Origin: Verrucomicrobiaceae bacterium
GTDB taxonomy: Bacteria; Verrucomicrobiota; Verrucomicrobiia; Verrucomicrobiales; Verrucomicrobiaceae
DNA length: 64,000 nucleotides
Assembly (NCBI GenBank): GCA_027490195.1
Contig: JAIXYN010000085.1
Location: 1 to 64,000, forward strand
Reading direction: 5' to 3'
Position numbers and translations under genes: made by a program. Under the pieces are notes generated by a model. The model was not told where the DNA came from. It did not search any database and worked only from the letters and a program-made list of their open reading frames with translations. This document shows positions 18,101-24,721 of the stretch, piece by piece (the first letter of the stretch is position 1; every line of letters begins with the position of its first letter).

Positions 18101-18304
18101 CACCGCGCTCATGCCACCGTGGCCAATGAGATCGAGGATTTCGAGATCGGGAAACGCGGCGGCGATTTCCGCCAGCGTGGGCAGATCACGCGGGGTGAGT
18201 GGGAGCGTGTCAGCGCCGCCGTCCGTCGGCATGGCAGCAGCGGCCATCAGGTCGGCAGGGTTCAGTCCGTGGAAGGGATCGGATGAGGGAGTGGAAGAGT
18301 CCAT
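15146..18304 (-). CDS. Membrane Ser/Thr protein kinase with Gly-rich repeats, SdpI-like and degenerate signal-peptidase-like domains
   Basis: 1052 aa. Hanks kinase domain at about residues 55-305: glycine loop GHGGMSAVF, Lys83 in ALKVL, HRDIKPEN (Asp175), DFG (194-196) and APE (225-227), all intact. Residues about 352-441 form nine or so ten-residue repeats of type GxFAxGGxAx, probably membrane-associated. Several transmembrane segments follow. Residues about 565-665 match the SdpI pattern (PMNSFYGVRLPST, then WYEVN). Residues about 685-780 resemble signal peptidase I (GYFIKAF, SIPHGNEP, GDLIAYEH, ARVIAVEPKG), but the catalytic Ser and the Lys before RV appear absent. The last 240 residues are unassigned. 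The start is placed at MDSSTPSS. The ECF sigma gene overlaps its stop. The kinase is certain; the extra domains are inferred from motifs. Confidence 0.85.
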   Translation of the reverse strand: MDSSTPSSDPFHGLNPADLMAAAAMPTDGGADTLPLTPRDLPTLAEIAAAFPDLEILDLIGHGGMSAVFRARQPKLDRVVALKVLPKSLAATPGFAERFTREGRVLARLSHPNIVTVHDFGESGGFCYLIMEYVDGVNLRQAMRAGRFTPEQALNIIPVMCEALQYAHSQGVLHRDIKPENILLDTKGRVKIADFGIAKILDEKGDGGMMLTQSGAKLGTAPYMAPEQIEQPGSVDHRADIYSLGVVFYEMLTGELPLGRFAAPSEKSAVNGNMDEVVFRALAKDRAMRQQSAGEFKTQIEGIASMPSRMRRSLAMKFSSFEYKSKRTLLGRPLLHVTSGIDPTTGRKRTARGFFAFGDRAVGVFAFGGYARGFFACGGMAVGVFALGGMSIGLISWGGFALALLLAYGGLSVGFLSAGGLALGWEAAGGLAAGVHAYGGQVYALVSGYGGEVHAPQVLKNHMEAPPMLLWLVWVTDQSALLGSWIWLPMMLPSLLMPWWARRQLEFEAQGGAQRVTSWYERPSRVLWLLPAALLLLLALGCMTQHWSHAGKFGVNAQAFIASAIEFVGFILAAISLPLWLRLVPMNSFYGVRLPSTFVSDERWYEVNAVFGKQLFCWSLAVIAAGIAGFYQLPRHQDAYSWAAVTLTLVAVAASVASTLVWMHRHPIGGPVIKPHRLLRNIEQLLPALVLGYFIKAFICASYSIPHGNEPGVAKGSLWLASRLDTGFAAGDLIAYEHESGHAWLARVIAVEPKGLQLKRGGSPEEFLIPWDKIIGKMMFSYWSPGVVNGVAAAASASTSPVAEGSAHALDQQPVLRFTRLKRNRQDWQWPLYSPEGKPVNDDESKRLVMASAGGDMSGQGAEDCWLQLWFEHPDFDQHSSIRIDINGANGLPLNERDGSIARPVRRLGDPESPLLSYVVSPGRIGRLPSDVQITLRYNIGPWQSGVLLPSTFNGAMTLGDDCILAGFGDDPQHHAFVSWSMGSDETFYDAVARLKDGRSIGSFGLSRSSNGKNFVQSVKFLVPLREVESFKFRSRKIRSVTFPHVVIPPLP

Positions 18305-18453
18305 GATACCGGCTGCATGGGGAAGATGGCGGCGAAGGTTACACAAGATCCTGCGGACGAGGCCAGAAACTTCATCACTAGGCGTGGAATCCCTTCTTGC
18401 GAAAACCGGGCAGCACCAGCAAACTCACATTCCAACCCGCCTCTCACCTAACC

Positions 18454-19557
18454 ATGCGCCTCCTCGCGCTACCCACCTTTTTCCTGCTCCTCATGTCGAT
18501 CTCCGGTTCGTCAATTGCTGCCAGCGTCGAATCATCCATTTGGGGGAAAACCCCGGCGGGTGAGGAAGTGAAGCTCTTCACGCTGCGCAATGCCAGCGGC
18601 ATGGAAGCCAAGATCACCAACTGGGGCGGCTACATCGTCTCGCTGAAGGTGGCGGACAAAAGCGGGAAGTTCGCTGATGTCGTGCTCGGATTCGACTCGC
18701 TGGAAGGCTACCTGGGCAAAAACCCCTTCTTCGGCTGCATCGCGGGACGCTATGCCAACCGCATTGGCCATGCCACGTTCAAGCTGGATGGCGTGGAATA
18801 CAAAGTGACGGCCAACTCCGGCAAGCACCAGCTCCATGGCGGCAAGGAAGGCTTCGACAAAAAGCTATGGTCTGCGAATGAGGTCCCCAACGGCGTGGCA
18901 CTTAGCTACACAAGCCCCGATGGCGAGGAAGGCTATCCCGGCACACTGAAGAGCACCGTGACCTACACACTCACCGAGGATAACGGCCTGCAGATCGACT
19001 ACTCGGCCACCACGGACAAGCCCACCGTGCTCAATCTGACCAACCACGCTTACTTCAACCTTGCCGGTGAAGGCAGTGGCGACATCCTCGGCCACGAGCT
19101 GACGCTTCCGACGGAGCAAATCACCGCCACGGATGACGACCTCATCCCCACGGGTGAGATCGCCAGCATCAAGGGGACACCACTGGATTTCACCACTCCG
19201 CACGCGATTGGCGAACGCATTGGGGCAGATTTCAAACCGCTCATTCAGGGCATCGGCTACGATCACAACTACGTCCTGACCGGCAGCGGACTGAAGCTGG
19301 CCGCCACGGTCAAGGACCCCGCCAGTGGCCGGGTGATGACCGTGCGCACCACGGAACCCGGCGTGCAGCTTTACACCGGCAACCACCTGAATGGCGTGCC
19401 AGGCAAAGGCGGGCATATTTATGCAAAGCGTCATGGCTTCTGTCTCGAAACGCAGCATTATCCCGACAGTCCGAATCATCCCGCCTTCCCCAGTGCGACC
19501 CTGCGCCCGGGTGAAAAATTCAGCAGCACCACGATTTACCAGTTTTCCGCCGAGTGA
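18454..19557 (+). CDS. galM: Exported aldose 1-epimerase (galactose mutarotase)
   Basis: 367 aa with a signal peptide (residues 1-22), so probably periplasmic, unlike cytoplasmic GalM. It interconverts alpha and beta anomers of aldoses. Family landmarks are ITNWGGYIVSLKV, the substrate segment GRYANRIG, LHGGKEGFDKKLW (catalytic His region), LTNHAYFNL with the second His, and the late Glu region ETQHYPDSPNHPAFPS. Length and order are normal. The PP2C gene overlaps its stop by GTGA, so the two are cotranscribed. Confidence 0.93.
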   Translation: MRLLALPTFFLLLMSISGSSIAASVESSIWGKTPAGEEVKLFTLRNASGMEAKITNWGGYIVSLKVADKSGKFADVVLGFDSLEGYLGKNPFFGCIAGRYANRIGHATFKLDGVEYKVTANSGKHQLHGGKEGFDKKLWSANEVPNGVALSYTSPDGEEGYPGTLKSTVTYTLTEDNGLQIDYSATTDKPTVLNLTNHAYFNLAGEGSGDILGHELTLPTEQITATDDDLIPTGEIASIKGTPLDFTTPHAIGERIGADFKPLIQGIGYDHNYVLTGSGLKLAATVKDPASGRVMTVRTTEPGVQLYTGNHLNGVPGKGGHIYAKRHGFCLETQHYPDSPNHPAFPSATLRPGEKFSSTTIYQFSAE

Positions 19558-20387
19558 GCGCCACCACCACCGTCCTGACCGATCGAGTCCCCTTGTTTGA
19601 TTCTCAGCCACCTGCCTTCATTCAGGAGCAGGATTTTGCCGCGAGGCAGTATCGGGGCCGTCGTGACAACCAGGAGGACTACTATGCCTTTGCCGACGCC
19701 GCCGAGCCTGAAGAGCGCAGCCTTGAGCGTCTGCTCCTCGTCATTGGCGATGGCCTCGGTGCCCATGCGGGTGGCAGTGTGGCCAGCTACATCGGGGTAA
19801 ACGCCTTTGTGCGTGCCTACCATGAGCAGGACGGACCGCACTCCTGGAAGCTCAAGCATGCTGTCGAGACAGCGAATGAAACCCTCGGCATCATCACCAG
19901 CCGCATGCCAAACGTGGCACCGCCCATGGGCACCACGATGGTGGGCGTGCTCATCACGCCGAAGACGATGGAATGGATCAGCGTGGGCGACTCGCCGCTG
20001 TTCATCTTCCGCGAGGGCGAACTGATCCGCCTCAACGCCGACCACAGCCTTTCGCCGCTCATCGATGCCCGTGCTGATCGCGGTGAAATCACCCGCGAGG
20101 AAGCTGAAAATCACCCTGACCGTCACACGCTGCAAGCCGCCCTGCTGGGTATGCCGCTCGCGATGATCGACACCCCCGCAGAGCCTTGGCCCCTGAAGAA
20201 AGGCGACATCATCATCGCCGCTAGCGACGGCATCTTCACGCTCACCCACAAGGCGCTTGAGGAACTGCTCAGCTTTGGCAAGCACACCACTGCGGACAAG
20301 ATCGCCGATGCGATCATCTTCGCCATCCGCCGCATCAACAACGACCGTCAGGACAACACGACGGTGGGTGTGGTGAAGATCGGGTAA
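19554..20387 (+). CDS. PP2C-type Ser/Thr protein phosphatase
   Basis: 277 aa cytoplasmic metal-dependent phosphatase. Metal-binding motifs are all present: RRDNQEDYY near residue 36, VIGDGLGAHAGG, GTTMVGVL, ISVGDSPLF, ASDGIFTL, and the final RQDNTTVGVV. A GTG start overlaps the epimerase TGA (19554-19557), the only sensible start. It may reverse phosphorylation by kinases such as the large Hanks kinase just upstream, which is transcribed in the opposite direction; that link is contextual only. Confidence 0.9.
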   Translation: MSATTTVLTDRVPLFDSQPPAFIQEQDFAARQYRGRRDNQEDYYAFADAAEPEERSLERLLLVIGDGLGAHAGGSVASYIGVNAFVRAYHEQDGPHSWKLKHAVETANETLGIITSRMPNVAPPMGTTMVGVLITPKTMEWISVGDSPLFIFREGELIRLNADHSLSPLIDARADRGEITREEAENHPDRHTLQAALLGMPLAMIDTPAEPWPLKKGDIIIAASDGIFTLTHKALEELLSFGKHTTADKIADAIIFAIRRINNDRQDNTTVGVVKIG

Positions 20388-20479
20388 GAAAGTAGTACCG
20401 AACTTTAGTTCGTTCTGGAGAGGGCATTGCCTCGCCCCGGGCCTCCAGACAATGAGCTAAAGCTCATAACTACTTTCTT
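20386..20479. repeat. Imperfect long inverted repeat (AACTTTAGTTC family, copy 2)
   Basis: Arms 20386-20420 and 20443-20479 pair with a few mismatches. Arm cores are CGAACTTTAGTTCG and ATGAGCTAAAGCTCAT, as in the copy at 8433-8509, while the outer stem differs. It fills the gap between convergent genes and covers the end of both reading frames, so it probably serves as a bidirectional transcript end. Confidence 0.75.
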
Positions 20480-21516
20480 CACAGACCCAGCTCGCGCTTC
20501 ACGATGCCCACCCCCGCCACCATGCTGGCCAGCTTCTTCTTTGCAGCCCAGCGCGCGGTTTGAGACAGTCCGCAGTCCGGCGCAAAGACGAGCTTGTTAG
20601 CAGGTGCATGCTTCAAGCAGGCGCGCACGGCATCGGCGATCTGCTCCGGCGTTTCAATGTGGTAGCTCTTCACATCGATGATGCCCACGGCGACATCGTA
20701 GCGCTCGGCCATCGGCTTGATGACCTCCAGCTCGGCATATTCGCGGTTCGCCATCTCCACGTGCACTTCGTCGCAATGCAGATCGAGGAAAGCCGGAAAT
20801 AGCGGCGCGTATTTGCGCCAGCCGACGGGGTGTCCTTTGAAATTGCCAAAGCAGAGGTGTGTGCAGATGCGCGTCTTGCCGTAGCCGCTGGCGACGGTGC
20901 GGTTGAAGATGTCCACAAAGCGCTTGGTGTCCTCGCGATAGCCGTAGCAGCTCATGCTCGGCTCATCGACGCAGATTTCCTCCGCACCTGCCGCCACGAG
21001 GTTGGCGATCTCCTGATTCACGATGGGCAGCAGCGCCTCGGTGATGGCGTAGCGGTCTTTGTACTTCTCATTCGGCGCCAGGCGCCCGCTAAGCGTGTAG
21101 GGTCCGGGCACAGAGACCTTCAAGCGCTTGCCCGTGTGTGAAGCAAGACGCTGCAGACGCTCAAATTCCTCCACTACGCCCAGTCCACGCGGCGCGCGCA
21201 GTTCGCCCACGATCTCATGCTTGCCGCGCTGATCATGCGCAGGGGGGCCGAAGCGTCGCGGACTGGCCGGCTCCAGAGCGATGCCTTCGATGAAGCCGTA
21301 GAAGGACAGATTGAAATCAAACCGCGTCTGCTCGCCATCCGTGATGACATCCAGGCCGGAGGCGATCTGATCCTGAATGGCCACCTGCGCCGCGTCATCC
21401 TGCATTTCCGCGATGTCAGCGCTGCCAAACTCGGCGAGATGCCGCGCCGAAAATTCGAGCCAGCCGGGAAACGGATAACTGCCGATGACGGACGTGCGGA
21501 GGGGTTGGGATTGCAT
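20479..21516 (-). CDS. MetE-like cobalamin-independent methionine synthase family protein
   Basis: 345 aa, corresponding to the catalytic C-terminal barrel of MetE without its N-terminal half. It begins RTSVIGSYPFPGWL, has DVITDGEQTRFDF, VPGPYTLSGRL and ICVDEPSMS. The zinc ligands are placed as usual: HLCFGNFKG (His and Cys), a Glu in HVEMANREYAE, and the final Cys in FAPDCGLSQTARWAA. Such short proteins are core methyltransferases that may use a corrinoid protein or another methyl donor instead of folate; which one is not visible. Confidence 0.85.
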   Translation of the reverse strand: MQSQPLRTSVIGSYPFPGWLEFSARHLAEFGSADIAEMQDDAAQVAIQDQIASGLDVITDGEQTRFDFNLSFYGFIEGIALEPASPRRFGPPAHDQRGKHEIVGELRAPRGLGVVEEFERLQRLASHTGKRLKVSVPGPYTLSGRLAPNEKYKDRYAITEALLPIVNQEIANLVAAGAEEICVDEPSMSCYGYREDTKRFVDIFNRTVASGYGKTRICTHLCFGNFKGHPVGWRKYAPLFPAFLDLHCDEVHVEMANREYAELEVIKPMAERYDVAVGIIDVKSYHIETPEQIADAVRACLKHAPANKLVFAPDCGLSQTARWAAKKKLASMVAGVGIVKRELGL

Positions 21517-21599
21517 GATGATGGCACCTTATCGACTCAAGTGACTCATCGCCAAGCCCAAGCCGCAAAGCACAACCGATGCGGCGGGAAAATCACAGG

Positions 21600-22007
21600 T
21601 TAGTCTGGGGAAGGAAAATCAACAAACACTCCTAGAAACATCGACACCAAATAACCAAGCACGAGAATCACCACTTGGAGACACAGCCTTTTGCCCCATG
21701 TCATCCGGACAAATAGCCACAATGGGCTTAAGACGCAAACAATCCACACGAGGGCCGCAGCGGCATAAGAAGAAAAAAGTGCCGCCAGAGTCCATTTAAA
21801 ATCATAACCGCCGATCATTCTGGCTGCGCACTGCTCACCAATGATTGACGTTATGTACGCTGGCATGGTCAGCAAAGCACAGGCCGACTGGAAAAGCTCA
21901 ATGTGGTAAAAATAACCCAGCGGACATATCACCAGAAACAGAAGGTACACCGGCCCACAGACCCACAGACATCGTTGCGTTCCTGATGACAGTTTGAAAA
22001 TTTTCAT
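21600..22007 (-). CDS. Small multi-pass membrane protein
   Basis: 135 aa with about four hydrophobic segments (around residues 15-33, 40-55, 70-95 and 108-128) and a short acidic tail. No family recognised. The start overlaps the SIS gene stop by ATGA (22004-22007), so it is the last gene of the SDR-ROK-SIS operon. A transport or regulatory role for sugar metabolism can only be guessed. Confidence 0.7.
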   Translation of the reverse strand: MKIFKLSSGTQRCLWVCGPVYLLFLVICPLGYFYHIELFQSACALLTMPAYITSIIGEQCAARMIGGYDFKWTLAALFSSYAAAALVWIVCVLSPLWLFVRMTWGKRLCLQVVILVLGYLVSMFLGVFVDFPSPD

Positions 22008-22783
22008 ACACCCAGCTTCGCATAATACTTCGCGATCCGCCGGGCGTGCTCGTCATACGCGGCTTCAAACAACTCCGTCGCTTTCTCAGCTCCGACAACC
22101 GCTCCCGCTGTGAGCACCTTCGGTGGCTGCCCAGCTTTGACCAGCCGGTCGGCGACTTCGGCTTTGACGGCGTTCACCAGCAAACAACCGCCCACGGTGC
22201 TGCCGGGTGCCACCGGAGTTTCGAGGCCCTCGATCTTCACCATGGCATCGCCAACGGGTGCGCCGGTGTCGAGGACGATGTCGGAGAAGTCTTGGAGCTT
22301 CTTGCCGTCACGGTGGCGGCTGGTGCTGGCCTCGCTGTGTGTCGTACTGATGATGGCGACGACTTTGACGCCGCGCCGTTGGAACTCCTCGGCCATCTCA
22401 ACGGGGACGACGTTGCAGCCGCCGCTGGAGATGACGAGGGCACTATCGCCGGGCTGGAGATCAAAGTTCCGCAGGATGCGGTTCGCCAAACCGCTGACGT
22501 TTTCGAGGAACATGGCCTGCCGCTGGCCGTTCGCGCCGACGACGAGATTGTGGAAGGTGAGAGAGAGCTCGACGATGGGATTGAAGCCGGGAAAGGAGCC
22601 GTAGCGCGGCCACATTTCCTCCACCAAAATGCGGCTGTGGCCGGAGCCAAAGACGTGCACCATCTGTCCGGCGAGGATCGTCTTTGCGAACATGTCGGCG
22701 GCCTGCTGGATGAGCGGCAGTTGCTCGCGGACACGGTTGAGAAGGCCTTGGCTAGCGTCGAGGTATTGGAGGGCTGGAGTCAT
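22004..22783 (-). CDS. SIS-domain sugar-phosphate protein (UPF0309-like)
   Basis: 259 aa. The Rossmann-like sugar isomerase (SIS) fold is recognisable: VHVFGSGHSRILVEEMWPR, where GSGHS binds the sugar phosphate, LVISSGGCNVVPVEMAEE as the second phosphate loop, and VKVVAIISTTHS. The order and length match the UPF0309 group of SIS proteins, often found beside N-acetylglucosamine or other amino-sugar kinases. It follows a ROK kinase here, supporting action on a phosphorylated sugar. The exact reaction is unknown. Confidence 0.85.
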   Translation of the reverse strand: MTPALQYLDASQGLLNRVREQLPLIQQAADMFAKTILAGQMVHVFGSGHSRILVEEMWPRYGSFPGFNPIVELSLTFHNLVVGANGQRQAMFLENVSGLANRILRNFDLQPGDSALVISSGGCNVVPVEMAEEFQRRGVKVVAIISTTHSEASTSRHRDGKKLQDFSDIVLDTGAPVGDAMVKIEGLETPVAPGSTVGGCLLVNAVKAEVADRLVKAGQPPKVLTAGAVVGAEKATELFEAAYDEHARRIAKYYAKLGV

Positions 22784-22806
22784 GGAGAAAAAGAAGATTT
22801 GAATTT

Positions 22807-22879
22807 AACCACAGAGGCCACGGAGAAACACAGAGCCCGGAATTCCGCTCCTCTGTGTTTCTCTGTGAACTCTGTGGTT
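22807..22879. repeat. Inverted repeat between SIS and ROK genes
   Basis: Arms AACCACAGAGGCCACGGAG (from 22807) and its near-complement ending CTCTGTGGTT (to 22879) pair over about 29 bases around a short loop containing GGAATTCC. It fills the 98-bp gap between two genes of the same operon, where it could be a transcript-processing or attenuation hairpin. Confidence 0.7.
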
Positions 22880-22881
22880 GA

Positions 22882-23781
22882 TCAGTGAAGTTGCAAAAGA
22901 TTGAAAACGGAACCAAGGCATCCGGCGCTGTCGCCGAGTTTGGCGGGAACGATGCGGGCCTGATGGCCGCCGGGCCGCCATTCGAAATCAGTGAGGGATT
23001 GTTGCAGCGGATCAAACAGTCGGGCACCAGCGCCCGTGGCAATGCCGCCGCCGACGATGACGACTTCGGGATCGAGCACGTTGATGAGCGAGGCGATGGC
23101 GGCGGCGAGATGGCGAACGGAGGTGAGCCAAACTTTGGCGGCGTGTTCATCGCCTGCGCTGAAGGCATCGAGTAGTGAGTGCGTGGTGGCGTAACGGCCT
23201 TCCCCGCGCTGCGCGATGGTTTGATTGCCGATGGCATCCTCAAGGCTGCCCGGCGTATTGAAATCATCGCACGGTGCATTCGCGTCGATGGTGATGTGAC
23301 CAAGATGCCCTGCCCTGCCGATCTTGCCTTTCATAAGGCGTCCACCGCTCCAGATCGCGCCGCCGACACCGGTGCCGAGCGTGAGCATGAAAGCGTCCTG
23401 CGCGTCCTTCGCAGCGCCGGCCCAGACTTCACCGAGCAGCGCGGCGTGGGCATCATTCAGCACGCGGCATTCGCGCTCAAGAAAGGCGGACCAGTGAAAT
23501 TTTTCGAGTCCGTGCATGCGTCCGGGCATCCAGTCGATGCAAAGGCCGTCGGGGTTTGCCAAGCCGGGCGCGGAGAGTCCGACACGAAGTTTTTGCCCGG
23601 CCTGCGCTTCGAACTCTTGCACGATCTCACGCACGGTGAGGGCGAAGCGGGGAGTTTCGCCTTCGAACTCACCATCGCGGGTAGGTTTCGAAAGCGTGGC
23701 GAGGGTGCGAGCACTGGCGGTGTCCACGAGCGCGGCCTTGATGTTCGTGCCGCCGAGATCGATTCCAATGGCCTGGCTCAT
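22882..23781 (-). CDS. ROK family sugar kinase
   Basis: 299 aa. ATP-dependent sugar kinase of the ROK family: AIGIDLGGTNIKAALVD at the start (phosphate-1), LSAPGLANPDG, LNDAHAALLGE with the catalytic Asp, TLGTGVGGAIW (phosphate-2) and VVIVGGGIATGAG (adenosine). The sugar-binding His is in GHLGHITID. The usual zinc motif CxCGxxGCxE is replaced by CDDFNTPGSLE, keeping one Cys only, so the structural zinc is probably missing. Its ATG overlaps the SDR stop. With the SIS protein it suggests phosphorylation and isomerisation of a hexose or amino sugar. Confidence 0.88.
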   Translation of the reverse strand: MSQAIGIDLGGTNIKAALVDTASARTLATLSKPTRDGEFEGETPRFALTVREIVQEFEAQAGQKLRVGLSAPGLANPDGLCIDWMPGRMHGLEKFHWSAFLERECRVLNDAHAALLGEVWAGAAKDAQDAFMLTLGTGVGGAIWSGGRLMKGKIGRAGHLGHITIDANAPCDDFNTPGSLEDAIGNQTIAQRGEGRYATTHSLLDAFSAGDEHAAKVWLTSVRHLAAAIASLINVLDPEVVIVGGGIATGAGARLFDPLQQSLTDFEWRPGGHQARIVPAKLGDSAGCLGSVFNLLQLH

Positions 23782-24572
23782 GATGCTTGAAGTTGGCCTT
23801 CGCTGACAGTCCACCCGCCATCGACAGCGAGAACCTGACCGGTGATAAATTGAGAATCGGGCGAGAGCAGCAGAAGCGCGGCGGCATCGCAGTCCTCGGG
23901 CTGGCCGATGCGGCCACCGTCGAGCGGTTGTTTGGTTTTGACGAAGTTCATGATGTTTTCGTTGCTCACGGCGCGCTGGGACATCGGCGTCTCCACCAAC
24001 GCGGGGGCGATGACGTTCACGCGGATGTTTTGCGGTGCGTAGTAGGCGGCGATGGATTTGCTAAAGCCGATGATGCCCGCCTTGGCCGCCGCATAGGCGT
24101 GGGAGGCGAAAAACTGCGCGGATGGCGAATAGCCGAGCACGCTGGCCATGTTGAGGATCACTCCACCGCTGCCCTGCTTGAGGAACTGGCGGATCGCGGC
24201 GCGGTTCGAGTAGATGACGGAGTTCAGATTGAGGTCCAGCGTGTAGCGCAGGCCGTCATCGGTCATTTCATGAAGCGGGCCATCTCCCCGGCTGCGGCCA
24301 CTGCCGCCGGCGATGTGGTAGAGCGCATCCACTTTGCCAAACTCCCCCACCGCCAGCTCCACCGCGCGCTCCGCCGCTTCCGGCGTGGCGGCGTCTGCCG
24401 CGAAGCCCCGCGCGTTTGGTCCGAGGACTTCCAAGGCGGCATCTACATTGACCTGCGAACGGCTGCAGACGACGACACGGGCTCCCGCTGCCACGAGTTT
24501 TTTAGCCGCAGACAGACCCAGCCCCGTCGTGCCGCCCATGAGGATGATGTTCTGGCCTTGCAAGTGAGTCAT
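23778..24572 (-). CDS. Short-chain dehydrogenase/reductase
   Basis: 264 aa Rossmann-fold oxidoreductase. Cofactor motif MGGTTGLGLSAAKKL near residue 12 (TGxxxGxG type), HIAGGSG in place of NNAG, catalytic Ser in NMASVLG, YAAAKAG with Tyr and Lys, and the PALVETPMS loop after the active site; GQVLAVDGGW is the usual C-terminal signature. R-rich VVVCSRSQ after strand 2 suggests NADP. First gene of the operon, overlapping the ROK kinase by ATGA. Substrate is probably a polyol or sugar derivative, by context only. Confidence 0.9.
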   Translation of the reverse strand: MTHLQGQNIILMGGTTGLGLSAAKKLVAAGARVVVCSRSQVNVDAALEVLGPNARGFAADAATPEAAERAVELAVGEFGKVDALYHIAGGSGRSRGDGPLHEMTDDGLRYTLDLNLNSVIYSNRAAIRQFLKQGSGGVILNMASVLGYSPSAQFFASHAYAAAKAGIIGFSKSIAAYYAPQNIRVNVIAPALVETPMSQRAVSNENIMNFVKTKQPLDGGRIGQPEDCDAAALLLLSPDSQFITGQVLAVDGGWTVSEGQLQAS

Positions 24573-24721
24573 GTCCAAAATTCGATGGCCGCATGAACAC
24601 ACGGCCCCCTTTCATTGGCAACCGCTCAGGTTTGCTTTTTACGGCTCACTGAATGGTGCAACCGCTTGCCCGGACGATTTTATTCTTGTCATTAGCACAG
24701 GGATTCGCTCCAATGCCGAAT

